DNA of 64,000 nt from Tridacna crocea (taxonomy: Eukaryota > Mollusca > Bivalvia > Cardiida > Cardiidae): the NCBI GenBank assembly GCA_943736015.1, contig OX031057.1, positions 42,246,501-42,310,500 of the forward strand. Reading direction: 5' to 3'. The number at the start of each line of letters is the position of its first letter. Positions within the stretch are counted from its first letter, which is position 1. The notes under the pieces are model-generated. The model made no database searches, had not been told where the DNA came from, and saw nothing but the letters and a program-made list of their open reading frames with translations. Positions 20,246-30,698 of this stretch are shown in pieces. The position numbers and the translations under genes were made by a program.

Positions 20246-20416
20246 AGACTTATGTGTATCTGAAACTTCTGGCGTTTGTCTTTAAAAATGCAGAAAACAT
20301 AGTAGGACACGAAGAGAGAGCTTGTTACCAGCTTTTTCTCTATTTCCCTTTGATAGTTTCTAGTGTCTTCTTTGTCCTGATCGTTAGATGTCAGATTGTC
20401 TGCCAACGGGTTATTT
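20246..20416 (-). mobile_element. degenerate family A MITE
   Basis: GCAGAAAACATAGTAGGAC, GTTACCAGC, TTTTTCTCTATTTCCC, CCTGATCGTTAGATG and a final GGGTTATTTAA keep the family order. Arm pairing is poor. Confidence 0.5.
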
Positions 20417-20565
20417 AATGGCTTTTTCGATATTCGGATACAAAAGAAGCGATGATTACGTGAGGGAGCACAATGTTTGAAACAATAGCCTTTCAGTGCG
20501 TACTTTTATATTCTGATGTAGATCTGATAGATATACTGTTTATTAACACTTTTAGTCTGCTTAAT

Positions 20566-20723
20566 GTGACTCAATGTACTTTTGCAGACAATGTAGACCA
20601 AGATCAGACTTGACAGAACGTGCCGTCTGATCTTGGATCTACTTTGTCTGATATACTGGATATTTGTGGTTTTACGATAGGATGGAAATTTTCAGTAACT
20701 GATTTATCAAGGCTTTTTTTTTT
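20566..20723. mobile_element. family B MITE, partial
   Basis: TTGCAGACAATGTAGACC, then AAGATCAGACTTGAC with GTCTGATCTTGGATCTAC. The right arm (GATATTTGTGGTTTTACGAT) breaks at a T-run before the next family A copy. Confidence 0.6.
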
Positions 20724-20847
20724 TTAACCCTTTGCCAAACTGAATTTTAAAAGCGCCGAGAAAGAAGGAAATAGTTGGAATAGAAGAAAATGTTGGTTAA
20801 CAACAATTTTCCTTTTTCCAGTATTTTTCTATGTCCGGTTAAGACTT
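20724..20847 (+). mobile_element. family A MITE, right arm lost
   Basis: TTAACCCTTTGCCAAAC left arm, a worn core (GAAGAAAATGTTGGTTAAC, AACAATTTTCCTTTTTCC). It is cut at TCTATGTCCGG, where the next family A copy starts at its own TTAA. Confidence 0.65.
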
Positions 20848-21074
20848 TTAACTCTACCAAACGACAAAATTCTGGACTGGTCAAAATCTGAAAGCATTTT
20901 CAGACGACAAAGATAATACAGCTCATATGATCATGTCTGTCTTTGACTGGGAAGAAAACATTGAGGGAGAAGGAGAAAATGCTGGTTACCAGCATTTTCT
21001 CCTTCTCCCTCAATGTTTTCAAAAGGCTTCTTTCCCAGGGCCGTTGCAACTCGGGACTGTGTATTAAAGGGAAA
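20848..21074 (-). mobile_element. family A MITE with paired arm changes
   Basis: TTAACTCTACCAAACGAC left. The core has GAGGGAGAAGG matched by CCTTCTCCCTC, replacing GTGGGAAAAGG/CCTTTTCCCAC at three paired positions, so the 33-bp palindrome remains perfect. Right end GTATTAAAGGGAAA is worn. Confidence 0.85.
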
Positions 21075-21433
21075 CAAAGCACATTGGTAGATCATCTACC
21101 AGCTGTTGTAGGGCAGATAGTCAGTTTGACATTCTCTGCATGTCATCCACTTATTGTATACAGAAGATTTATGGGTTTCTTCCGAATGACCCACTTAAGT
21201 CATTCCTTTTTGCAGACGACATTTTTGCGTCTTGCGGCAGATCATTTTCAAACGTGGCACACAGCAACACACAAATTTCCTAATTATTCAACTTTCAAAA
21301 CAGTGCTGTTTGTAGCAGTGCTAAGGTTCTTTTGTTTTCAGACTTTTATATCAAATTGTTATAGTATGCTTCTATGGAACTACTTTCATCCCGAATGGAC
21401 ACTTTTTTTTTTCAGGTAAACACTTCTAAGTTC

Positions 21434-21491
21434 AGCCGGTTTTATGACGTCATATGGGCATTAGCCGGTTTTATGACGTCATATGGGCATT
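21434..21491. repeat. 29-bp tandem duplication with TGACGTCA
   Basis: Two identical 29-bp units in direct repeat, each starting AGCCGGTTTTATGACGTCAT. Each carries the palindrome TGACGTCA (21445-21452 and 21474-21481), which is the consensus CRE/ATF site. No gene start is evident nearby, so regulatory use is unproven. Confidence 0.85.
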
Positions 21492-22065
21492 ATGTGGTCT
21501 CATTTGTTCAAGCATTGTGTTTATGTCTGTTTTTCTTTTTAACCATTTTACCAATACAGAAATCCCATAGAAATACGACATCTAAAGCAAAGATGACGGT
21601 CGTAATGCCAAGGGTGTTTTCTGTTTTTTTTTTTAAGATTTAAAATCAAACTATTATGGTTATATATGGAGGCCTCTTTTGCACTTTTTCGCCGCAGAGG
21701 GACATTGTAGACAAGTACTTTTTTCTAGGTTTAATCTGTTTTGTGATGTCATAGGAGCACCGTGAGGAGTGTTTTCTTTAAGCACTGTATTTTCCAGACC
21801 ACCCCACAGTCAAACACTGTTGAACATGGTAAAACTAAGATAGTTTTATTTTCAGATATGAAATCAAATAGTTACAGAGAGTTTCTTTGGAACTATTTAT
21901 CATCCTGGATGTAGACTATTGATAAAGCAGAGTGACGTTCCCGATCGTGAATATTTCAAGACATATTTGTCATTATGACCTGTAAATCTTGAGACAAGGT
22001 GTTAAAAAGAAACAAAAATTCGTTGGCTTTTGAGATAAGATTTTATCTAAGCACGCCAGACTTGC

Positions 22066-22294
22066 TTAACCCTTTCCCAAACAATCCCTGGTTTTTACGG
22101 ATCTGGAATAGTAGCCTTTTGAAAACATTGTGGGAAAAGGAGAAAATGCTGGTAACCAGCATTTTCTCCTTTTCCCACAATGTTTTCTACTCTATCATAG
22201 ACAGAAATAATCTTTTCAGCAAGAGTTGAATTGTCGTCTGCAAATGCTTTCAGTTTGGTCAAGTCCAAAAGTTTATCGTTTGGGAAAGGGTTAA
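22066..22294 (+). mobile_element. family A MITE, near-perfect copy
   Basis: TTAACCCTTTCCCAAAC left, TTTGGGAAAGGGTTAA right, TTAA at both ends. The core 22121-22187 is a perfect 33+1+33 palindrome with centre A, the reverse complement of the archetype at 15344-15410. It is probably among the youngest copies. Confidence 0.92.
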
Positions 22295-22316
22295 GGTCTT
22301 CGACCTCTAACTTAGT

Positions 22317-22508
22317 AAATATAGTGTATCATCGACGTTTCAGAAAAGGCTATTCGGTCAGTCTCGGCAGCTTCCGTCTTTAAATATGAGAGTAAGGGAC
22401 TGTAGAGTAACTCGCTCATCGATAAATATCGTGTACCATCGACGTTTTCGTGAGGGCTGTTTGGCCACAATCGGCAGCTTACGTCTTTTAATGTGAGAGT
22501 AAGGGGCC
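22317..22508. repeat. 107-bp tandem repeat, two units
   Basis: Units start at 22317 and 22424 (AAATATAGTGTATCATCGACG, in part, against AAATATCGTGTACCATCGAC). They share CGGCAGCTTMCGTCTTT and ATGAGAGTAAGGG-type blocks. About 85% identical by eye. Confidence 0.7.
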
Positions 22509-22538
22509 GTAGAACTTAGTTACATTTGTCAAGACCCC

Positions 22539-22770
22539 TTATCCTATCACCACACAATCCCTACTTTTGACGCCCCTGAGAAAGAAGCCTTTTGAAAACA
22601 CTATGGGAAAAGGAGAAAATGCTGGTAACCAGCATTTTCTCCTTTTCCATGCACTGTGTTTTCTACCCTTCCCAGAATAAATTTCTATTTTTTAATCACC
22701 TTTATTTTGTCGTCTGCAAATGCCTCGAATTTGGACCAGTCTAAAATTTTCTCGTGTGGTAAAGAGTTAA
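22539..22770 (+). mobile_element. family A MITE, full length
   Basis: TTATCCTATCACCACACAAT left (one base off TTAA), GGTAAAGAGTTAA right. The core has an insertion in one arm (CCATGCACTGTG). It belongs to the CACACAATCCC sub-lineage. From 22771 to 23228 I see no feature; the ORF there starts inside this element. Confidence 0.85.
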
Positions 22771-23228
22771 ACTACTGTCAGATTTGTTTTAGTGCATTGT
22801 ATGATATGCACCGTTTAATCTTGATATACACAGTATGTGCATGCAACGCGACCAAAATCCTCAACCGGAATTTCGAGAAAAAGATTATGAGGAAAAAAGG
22901 TGTGTTTATAGCATGGTATGATATAATATTGACCAAATCAGATAGTGCTTACTTGCAAAATATGACAGCAACCTTGCGTGTGAGCGTTCGGTTCATATAA
23001 TGTTAAAAGCTTATGACAGGAAAAGACGCCGACATGTGAACACGTTCTTCGCATTATTCTTGATTATGATTAAACGTAACCGCATTTCATAACGAACTTC
23101 ATTTGTCATCATTAGATATCAACCGGGAAGAAATTATTGTCAGATATGTTTAACAAGTTGATAGATTGAAGATGGGATCAGGAGTATCATTCAAAAACTA
23201 TTTATTTCAAAATTTCCATCGTTAAGTA

Positions 23229-23488
23229 GACTGTAACACACGAAAAGGGTTATTCAGGCATTTGCGTAAAGCGACGTCTCGGATCAGCCTGCGCAGTCCG
23301 CGCAGGCTGATCCGAGACGACACTGTACGACAACATTAGATTTTGTGCTACAGGAGACTTGTGCAAAACAGAATATTATATAAAAACGGAAAAAGACGTT
23401 TCGGATTAGCCTGCCTGGACTGCGCAGGCTGATCCGAGACGACACTATACGCAAATGTCCGAATATCCCTTTTCGGGTGTTGCAGGCA
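23229..23488. mobile_element. family C element, full length
   Basis: CTGTAACACACGAAAAGGGT left and CCCTTTTCGGGTGTTGCAGG right. Two hairpins (TCAGCCTGCGCAGTCCGCGC with its inverse, and ATTAGCCTGCCTGG with CTGCGCAGGCTGAT) flank 'tacaggagacttgtgcaaaa'. Confidence 0.8.
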
Positions 23489-24610
23489 ATATTATCTCGA
23501 GCTTTTTCGATGGTTAGAAATTAGCTTCTTTGAAACCCAAAAGTATTATTATCTGGTTTCCTGGAATCAACATGCGGACACTGAAAATCAAAGATCAGAC
23601 TGCTGTCTGCATACAATTAGCCTATGGATAGAATAGGTCGATGTTTATATAGACGGTGTGTTTCACGACCATTTCGGTTCTAGATAGAAAGTTAAATCAA
23701 AACGCAGAAAAAAACAACCGAGAGTTCGATTTTCTTTTAACTGAACGGAATTTGATTATTTCATGCCAATGAAACGGTAATTTTAAAATAAAAAAAATGA
23801 AGTCAAAGTTTTTGCACACTGAATAAGATAGAACCCTACATTGCAAAGGTGAACGAATAAAAATGAAACACGTCATGTCGTGACACACGCTTTACCATCT
23901 CCATAAAAGGAAAGTAAGTCGACATCAAAAAATGAAGTATTGCAGGATTAATCCGGTCCTGATAACCGCCTCCATGATCATGCAAATTAAAAAATTTTTA
24001 TTTCCACCAAAGGCAGGAAAGATTTACTTTTCATCGCGTTAGTATATTTTGTCGACCGTTACGTTCCCTGCACTTCCGGTTGAGCAGTGGAACAGGCTAA
24101 CATCTGAAGAAAGTATACCGAGGAATGGAGGGCGTCTACTGAACTGAATTTCAATGGCTGATATCGAGCGACAAAATCAGTGCTAGAAGAAATAATAAGT
24201 AACCTTTATGCACATGATTTCGACTGTAACCATACAAAACTGTGGAAAATTCAGGTCACGTTTCTCTCTAATTCAGTGTTGTAATGTAAAGCGCTGGGTT
24301 GTTTGGTAAAAGAGTGAGATAGAATAAAGTTACTTTGCCAAAATGTGACTAACATCGACAAAAATGTCGACCAGCTGTCCAGAGGCCGAATGAAATCGAT
24401 ATATATTTTCTGCGTGCCGTAACTTATACTGCACAAATGGTAATGTAATTAAGGTATTGCATTTCCTTGTCCACCGAGAACCGCCAGTTTCTTTGTACAT
24501 TTCATTACATCGTCTTAAGATCGTATAGATTACCACTTTTTTTTTTGTACAGTAGCTTTTGGAGACGTCTATACAGACGGACGATTACCGTTTTTCGGAC
24601 AGACAGTTGT
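23489..24610. other. no recognised feature
   Basis: Short ORFs only (up to 68 codons, two overlapping frames at 24251-24536). No repeat boundaries or splice-like exons stand out. A lone family B arm (GATCAGACTGC) lies at about 23590. Confidence 0.3.
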
Positions 24611-24852
24611 TGTATTGGGGTTTCAACAGCTAAGGTCATATCATGGCGGTCGGTGACGCACATGTGTTTCCTGGCTTTCTCACACCAGTGCTAACACAAC
24701 TTTCTTCCCAAAGCCACCGACAACTTTTCTCAAATGCTTCAGCAGAGGTGAAAGGCGAAATACGCCGGAAAGAAAGTTCGCCTCAACCGGGTATCGAACT
24801 CACAACCACCAGGTCATGAGTCCGACACTCTCACCACTGAGCCATCCAGGCG
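24611..24852 (-). mobile_element. tRNA-derived SINE (family S), best copy
   Basis: Read on the minus strand from 24852: GGATGGCTCAGTGGTGAGAG (A-box region), then TGGTTGTGAGTTCGATACCC (B box GAGTTCGATACCC). Next comes a body with TTTCCGGCGTATTTCGCC, TCACCTCTGCTG, GTTGTGTTAGCACTGG and GTGTGAGAAAGCCAGGAAAC, ending near CAACAGC/GTTTCAACAG. Pol III promoter boxes are intact. Confidence 0.75.
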
Positions 24853-24935
24853 AACTCGGACAGACAGACAGAAGGACGGTAGGGCGGGCGAATGGACAGA
24901 CAGAGCGGGGAGACGGACGGACAGACAGACAATGC
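24853..24935. repeat. GACA/GGAC-rich microsatellite
   Basis: Degenerate GACA and GGAC units (ggacagacagacagaaggac and so on) sit at the head end of the SINE. Position next to a SINE head is unusual; expanded tails are normally at the 3' end. Confidence 0.75.
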
Positions 24936-25277
24936 TCATTACGTAGGATTTCTTGTTGAACAATGGTTTCAAAAGTAGCTACGTGCAGAACGGTTTTAAT
25001 GTCATCAATATGTGATTTCGTTCTCTTGTCCCTACAAGGAGTGATGACATTCCCTCAGTAATAGAACTTTTTCGAAACGTTATACGGATTCCAAGGACAG
25101 TAACCAGAGGGTTTGTTATAATGAAGAATTGAACGATAAGAAAATGAATGTCAGAGGGCACAGAATAATAAACATACACACTGTATAAAACGACTGCTGA
25201 TAGCATTTAGCTGTATTTAAAAACACCCAACACCGAATAATTATTCTTTTTCATCAAATTAGGAAAATGACCACCGG

Positions 25278-25468
25278 AAAGGGTAAAAACATCGTAGGAA
25301 AAGGAGAAAGTGCTGGTTACCAGCAGTTTATTCTTTTCCCACAATGTTTTCTACCAGTCACATAACAAATTTCAAATTTCCAGTCACTTTTATATGGTGG
25401 TCTGCCTGCAAAAGCTTTTGATTTGGATTTGGAGAAAGCTAAAATTTTGTCGTTTGGTAATGAGTTAA
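25278..25468 (+). mobile_element. family A MITE, left arm lost
   Basis: Enters at AAAGGGTAAAAACATCGTAG, runs through a slightly worn core (GCTGGTTACCAGCAGTTTATTC) and ends GTTTGGTAATGAGTTAA. From 24936 to 25277 no gene is recognised. Confidence 0.7.
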
Positions 25469-25484
25469 CCACTCAGAATATTAG

Positions 25485-25640
25485 CCGAGTGCGGTTCCAC
25501 TATCGGTAAAGTACTGGGCTTATAATCTGCGGTCATGGGTTCGATTTTCCAGCGGGACTAAATTCTTTTCTATGAATGGGAAATAGTCATTACAGAACGG
25601 AATAGAACATTTCCAATGACTTGAACTATATGTTCATCGT
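25485..25640 (+). mobile_element. tRNA-derived SINE-like repeat, second type
   Basis: TTAGCCGAGTGCGGTTCC fits a tRNA A box and GTCATGGGTTCGATTTTCC a B box, 50 bp apart, as in a tRNA gene. The molecule has no clean cloverleaf and runs on into non-tRNA sequence, so it is a tRNA-derived repeat or pseudogene. Its body differs from family S. Confidence 0.5.
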
Positions 25641-25769
25641 CATTACAAAGCTTAATACAAATATAAGAATAGCATGTACACACATGTAACATGTTGAATA
25701 AATGATATATAATACATTTGGGGAATTCATGCTTTGAAGAAGTAATATAATTGTGTCACAATGTTCAGC

Positions 25770-25840
25770 CTGTTTAGATCAAGACCAACAAACAGCTGAG
25801 TATATATAGTTCATCTTGATCTATGCATTCCGATAATGCC
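25770..25840. repeat. family B core, diverged
   Basis: TAGATCAAGACCAACAAAC and TTCATCTTGATCTATGC form weak arms. Between 25841 and 26375 another weak arm (GTCTGATTTTGATC) occurs near 26228; otherwise nothing is recognised. Confidence 0.35.
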
Positions 25841-26375
25841 ATGGTTACTTGTATGGTGCGACAACAGGATTCGTTTCTCTGCCACTGTCTAACATTAACA
25901 CTGAAATATTGTTGAAAACGCCGTTAAATACTTGGTAATCAAACCAAGGAATTTTGATTCTAAGGACTCTAGACCTAAACGGCGACGATGAAAGGAAAGA
26001 ACGGTAAAAAATTTGTTTTTAGCCTATTACTGTTCTACCGTAATAGAATACGAATTTGTACGGATTCTTTTACCCTTGTATAGCGTCAAAACCGAAAACA
26101 ATGGCCCTTGCCGAACGTGCTGTCTGATCTGTGGTCTTTGACGACTGCTTGTTTAGTTAAGCTGGTAGAATAAAAAATCTTTTCTGAAATTCGGTGATTG
26201 TACTTTTATGCGTCGTTCTATGCAGTCTGATTTTGATCTTAGCTATCCACAAAAGTGCATTGGTAGCTTAACACTTCCGCTTCTAAATGAATAGAATGAA
26301 GATTTCCAGCCAGGAGTATATACCGAAATATTGCAATAACAAAGTTCTTGTTGCTTGAAGGAAAAATCGCACCTT

Positions 26376-26440
26376 ACAGGATCCAAGGTCAGACTGCACG
26401 TTCTATGTAGTATGATCTTGATCTACACTGTCCGCAAAAG
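26376..26440. repeat. family B core
   Basis: GGATCCAAGGTCAGACTGCAC and GTATGATCTTGATCTACACT, in part, surround GTTCTATG. The left GTGTAGATC arm is partly lost. Confidence 0.5.
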
Positions 26441-26639
26441 AGTAATAAGTTTCACTTTGCTGTCGAAGAGTTAAGGGTTATGAAATATCCAGAGGGTCTG
26501 ATATAACGAACATGAACTAATTGAATCACCCAGTATCGTAAACCCATTTGTAGAGAGAGAAAAAAACATCCTTTATGTGCTCGTTGTGGCATCAATATCT
26601 TACAAGCGAGTGAATGAATTTCTGTATTTCAGTCATGCT

Positions 26640-27022
26640 CTGGCAAAAGGGGGTTTGCTACATTTGCAAAAAGTATCGACCCATGTCAGCCTGCGCAGGC
26701 TGACAGGGGCCGAAACTTTTTGTTATCTTTAAAATTCTCGGCAGTGTCTACATGATGATTCACTTCGTTTTTAGACAAAATGGATTTTATGGTTGGTTGT
26801 ATCGGGGTTTAACGCCACTTTAACAGCTAAGGTCATATCATGGCGGTCGGTGACGCACACGTGTTTCCTGGCTGTCTCACACCGGTACTAACACAACTTT
26901 CTTTCCAAAGCCACCGACTACTTTTCTCACATGCTTCAGCAGAGGGGATTTTATGGATCCATAATTATGTGATGACTTGCTTCGTTCATACATTGCCGGT
27001 ATACCCATTTAACAAGCTGTAG
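26640..27022. repeat. family M copy interrupted by a SINE
   Basis: CTGGCAAAAGGGGGTTTGC, a hairpin ATGTCAGCCTGCGCAGGC, TTTTTGTTATCTTTAAAATT, and after the SINE ATCCATAATTATGTGATGAC then CTTGCTTCG follow family M order. The insert at 26793-26945 splits it with a target duplication. Confidence 0.7.
26793..26945 (-). mobile_element. 5'-truncated SINE (family S) with target duplication
   Basis: Identical in order to the 3' body of 24611-24852 (ATCATGGCGGTCGGTGACGC, ACACAACTTTCTTTCC, TTCAGCAGAGG) but lacking the tRNA head. It is flanked by the 11-bp direct repeat GGATTTTATGG at 26782-26792 and 26946-26956. This is the signature of target-primed reverse transcription. Confidence 0.85.
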
Positions 27023-27030
27023 GAAGGATT

Positions 27031-27180
27031 CATATGTGACCCGTCACGCAACAAAGGGACCTTCTGGGAACTGCGAAAAATATCAACCCTGGTCAGACTG
27101 CGCAATTGCGCAGTCTGACCAGGGTTGACACTTTTTGCTTTTATGATAATTTTTTTGTATGAAAAGTGGTCATTCTACCT
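27031..27180. repeat. family L element, partial
   Basis: TATGTGACCCGTCACGCAAC and GGACCTTCTGGGAACTGCG match the left end of the element at 57846. They are followed by a near-perfect hairpin: AACCCTGGTCAGACTGCGCA with its inverse. The right terminus is not found. Confidence 0.6.
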
Positions 27181-27324
27181 TACTATACAATTATTTTTGA
27201 ACTATCAACTTCAATTGCACTGTCGTTGATTTGTTTCCATCTAAATGATGTACGGAATTCCCAGATTGTCCCTTTTCGCGTGACCGATCATTTATTTGAA
27301 ATCCCGGACATAGTAAGTACACAA

Positions 27325-27556
27325 TTTACCCTCTACCACACAATCTCGACCCTCCCCCCTCCCGGAAAAATGCCTTTGAAAATAAAACTTTGTTAAAATA
27401 GGAGTTAATACTAAAAATAAGTGTGTTCTCCTCTTCCCACAGCATTTTCTACGCTTTCATAGACAAAATTCATTGCTCCAGCTCAACCATGATTGTCTGC
27501 CTGTAAATAGTTTTAATATCGAAAAGTTCAAAATGTTGTCATCTGGTAGACTAAAG
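27325..27556 (+). mobile_element. degenerate family A MITE
   Basis: ACCCTCTACCACACAATC, TGCCTTTGAAAATAAAAC, GTGTTCTCCTCTTCCCAC, ATTTTCTACGCTTTCATAG and ATGTTGTCATCTGGTAGA keep family order. The core palindrome has lost its first arm. Confidence 0.5.
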
Positions 27557-29651
27557 GACACAAGATTGACTTTTTTTAAAGCTACAATGTTTCCGACGAT
27601 GTATTGTCTGGGAAATCATCCAGTGCCTTGGGAAGAAAACTGTGTGAAGTGCTGAAAAAGAACCGTATGGGAAATATGGGTGGGTGCACTGGCCACAGCT
27701 ATAAAACTGAAAAAAGAATCGAAGATGACGTTGAAATATAATATGATGTACTCAACGATTGAAACAACGCTTTCAGTAATGGTGTACTTGTCCCGAGCAA
27801 TTTCTCGTTTTTCCTGCAGTGTTTTAAATAGTGGACAGCAGCAACATGATATTAGTAGTCAATATGCGGTATTGGTAATATCAAGATACACAAAGCCAAA
27901 CGCTGTAATAATGTAACAAAGAACAAAAGTCATCAATCAAACGCGCTCTGAAGAAGTCTATTTGGGAGAGTGTCAAAGTCTTTACAGGCGCTATCTAACA
28001 CTGTGTCGTGTAATCAACCATAGATCAATGGGAAATTCTGTAATACTGACTTGCACGCTATGTCTTGTCCCTTACAGCGTTAAATATTACGACAGACATG
28101 TTTTTTTCCAGAAGGATGGTGCATTTAGTGCTATTGCGCTGTTGATTTAAGTACAGTACGTCACGGTGCTCAAAATTCATATAAGCTGTGGGAACACAGT
28201 TTGGACCGTAAAAAATAATCTATTTATGGACTGTAGTAGAGATGGAGAAACCAAATTCCAGAAAATATCGTTGTCGCCAAGACCAGATGCAGTTTGACTC
28301 CAGAACCAAATGAACCTAGCTGTAAATGCCCGGTAAAATGCATCCAGTGCCCTTTCAGCTGTCTCATTGCTAGTAGTTCCTTACAAAACATATCTGCACC
28401 AAATCTGGGCAATAGCATGCCAAACTTAAACTATTTTTAAAGAATCGATCGGACTACTTTCCTTTGTGAAAACTGTATGTATTCTTGTGATTGACTCCAA
28501 AAGACGAGTGATCAGTTACTTCATATTGCCTTATTAAATGAATATCGAATAACAAAATTTAGATTTGTTCAAAATCGAAACACTTGCAGATAACATAATG
28601 AATTGTCTTTGCTGAGATAGAAAATACCGTGGCATATCCGCAATCTAGTGAGAGATCTGACTGTTAGTTGATCAACTTTCTGAAACCATGCATATGTTAA
28701 TATCTAAACACTGCTAACCAAGTTTTGTCTGTGAAATTATCTTTCGTAATAGATAATTGTGACGAAGCTACAAATTTTACCATCTTCAGCTTGAACACAA
28801 AACCATTACATGCAAGTTTCTTTAGTTCTACTTTTCATCCGTGAAGTAGGCCTACACAAAGAAGCGAATAGACTTCATATAAATATCAATACAAATGTAC
28901 ATTATAGACCTCTGTATTAACAAGTTATGAACTATATTTCTTGAGATACATTTTAGTGGTGTATAGAATCTGATATTGATTGGCTTTTGAGATTTAATCT
29001 TATCAATTAAAAGTGTCGAGAAAAAGTGCTGATCCCAAACGTAAGTAAGATAAGAAAACCTGTTGTGGCTGTATAACTTTGTAAACAAAGGAAGCTATGT
29101 AATGCATTACAATTCCCACTTAGATAAAGTTGAAGCGGTGCAGAGTAGATCCGAAAATTCCATATGTAAAGCTTTTGATTGTAAACTGTAAAGGAAATGA
29201 CAAATTAGTTGAGATCCAACCAGTTATACCGGGGTGGTCGCATTCAACGCCCATTTCAAATATTGTTCCGATTGTATTTTTGTCCAATACTAGCAATTTG
29301 ATTTGCCGAGACAGAACGTCTCAGCCAATCAAATTACTAGGGTTGTATTTGAGAATTATAGTGAATTAGTGGTAGGTGCGTACGGTCCAAGTCTCTTTCC
29401 GAGAAAATATCGGTCCTTATTTCGGGTGATGGAGAGCTGTTTTACATTTGGAAACCTCATAGAACAATTACTGTCTTTGTTTATTAATAGCACACCAGAA
29501 TATTATCGATGGCATGATGACCTTATGGCGTGTTGAGTGCTTATCGTGGCATATCTGTTTCCAGAAAATGGATTACAGGCATCAACATCATAATCGCCTG
29601 ATATAGTACTTGTATTCTGATGGCTTTTGAATGTCGCATTTAGTAAACTGG
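27557..29651. other. 2.1-kb stretch without recognised gene
   Basis: Scattered 60-80 codon ORFs on both strands, none with a motif. A worn family A arm lies at 28545-28635 (AACAAAATTTAGATTTG, ACTTGCAGATAAC). A small inverted repeat TTTGATTTGCCGAGAC/GTCTCAGCCAATCAAA is centred near 29316. This is one of the least repeat-dense parts of the window. Confidence 0.35.
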
Positions 29652-30009
29652 GGGCCCGTATTCACCAACCATTCTTGATAATATTCTCAGTTTATATTCT
29701 TATTGGTTTATCCAATCAGAAGTGGTGTTACTTACAAATGTAGAAAATTCTGGATAATAAGACAACGAATGTTCTTAACCCTTTTAGTGCTGGAACCAAT
29801 TAACTTGTTTTTGTTGACAGTGTAGATCAAGATCAGACTGCACAGAACGTGCAGTCTGATCTTGGATCTACACTGTCCACTATTTTGTTTCATATTCTGG
29901 CCCAAAAAACCTTGGTACATCAATATTTCAGATGTTTTTCCTTTTTGAAAATGTCTCTTGTACTAATTCAGCACTTTAAGGGTGAAGAAGGGTTGGTGAA
30001 TACGGGCCC
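29652..30009. mobile_element. family D MITE hosting a family B insertion
   Basis: Ends GGGCCCGTATTCACCAACC and GGTTGGTGAATACGGGCCC are exact inverted repeats 358 bp apart. Removing 29774-29986 leaves a normal family D element whose right arm reads GTTC, TTAA-like, GAAGGGTTGG. The D termini are long and perfect, so both insertions are fairly recent. Confidence 0.88.
29774..29986. mobile_element. family B MITE nested in family D
   Basis: TTAACCCTTTTAGTGCTGG left and CAGCACTTTAAGGGTGAA right, 213 bp. The core at 29816-29879 pairs GACAGTGTAGATCAAGATC with GATCTTGGATCTACACTGTC around GAAC. It occupies exactly the position of the single TTAA found in uninterrupted family D copies (GTTCTTAAGAATGG at 3101-3289), so TTAA is the duplicated target. 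Confidence 0.88.
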
Positions 30010-30179
30010 TAGAGTGTACAGAAGCAGTTGTTAGACATGTAACCAGCAGTTTCTCTTTCTCTCATATGATGTATCTTCTCTAGCCATTCATACCACATAG
30101 CGACGTTATACCTAACAGTTCGATACCAGACAACATTACACCCTCGTCCAAATTCAAATTATTTGTAGGGCCAAATAAA

Positions 30180-30390
30180 GAACTGTCTTTGAAAGGAAGA
30201 ATAAAATTTTTAAAAAGATGAAACACATTTTACCACAACTTTTCCAAAACCTTTTTTACCCAGAGTTGTTAAACCTCCAGTTTGTTTGCAGAAAGGTTAG
30301 CAGGACGACGCACCGAATTCGATTTCTCATCTGCAAATGCTTTAATTGGAACCAGTCTTAAATTTTGTCGTCAGGTAAAGAGTGAACAGC
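30180..30390 (+). mobile_element. degenerate family A MITE
   Basis: Only the right arm is clear: TTCTCATCTGCAAATGCTTT, AATTGGAACCAGTCTTAAAT, in part, and TTGTCGTCAGGTAAAGAGTG. Upstream a worn core half (TTACCACAACTTTTCC) is visible. Confidence 0.5.
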
Positions 30391-30451
30391 AAATGTAATT
30401 AATGTATAGTAAACCCGTAAAAATCGTTCTTGCATGCAGCCTATACATTTG

Positions 30452-30698
30452 GCCTGCAACGCGCGAAAAGAGACATTCGGATATTTGCTTAAAGTGTCGT
30501 CTGGGATCAAACTGCGTAGTCCGCACTTGTAGGCTAATCCGAAACGACACTTTACGTTTTTTTTGTGTGTGTAATTTCCTGTTTTGCGCAAGTCTACTGT
30601 AGCACAAAATCTAATGTAGTCGTAAAGTGCCATCTTGGCTTAGCCTCCGAGACGACACTTTCCGCAAATGTCCGAATGCCCTTTTTCGCTTGTTGCAT
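30452..30698. mobile_element. family C element, second hairpin collapsed
   Basis: GCCTGCAACGCGCGAAAAG left and CCTTTTTCGCTTGTTGCA right. The first hairpin is intact; the second is reduced to CTTGGCTTAGCCTCCGAGACG with most of the loop side deleted. Deletion at a hairpin centre is typical of replication slippage. Confidence 0.75.

Noticed and set aside
25485-25575. Functional tRNA gene on the plus strand
   Set aside because: A and B boxes are spaced correctly, but no closing acceptor stem is found and it continues into repeat-like sequence.
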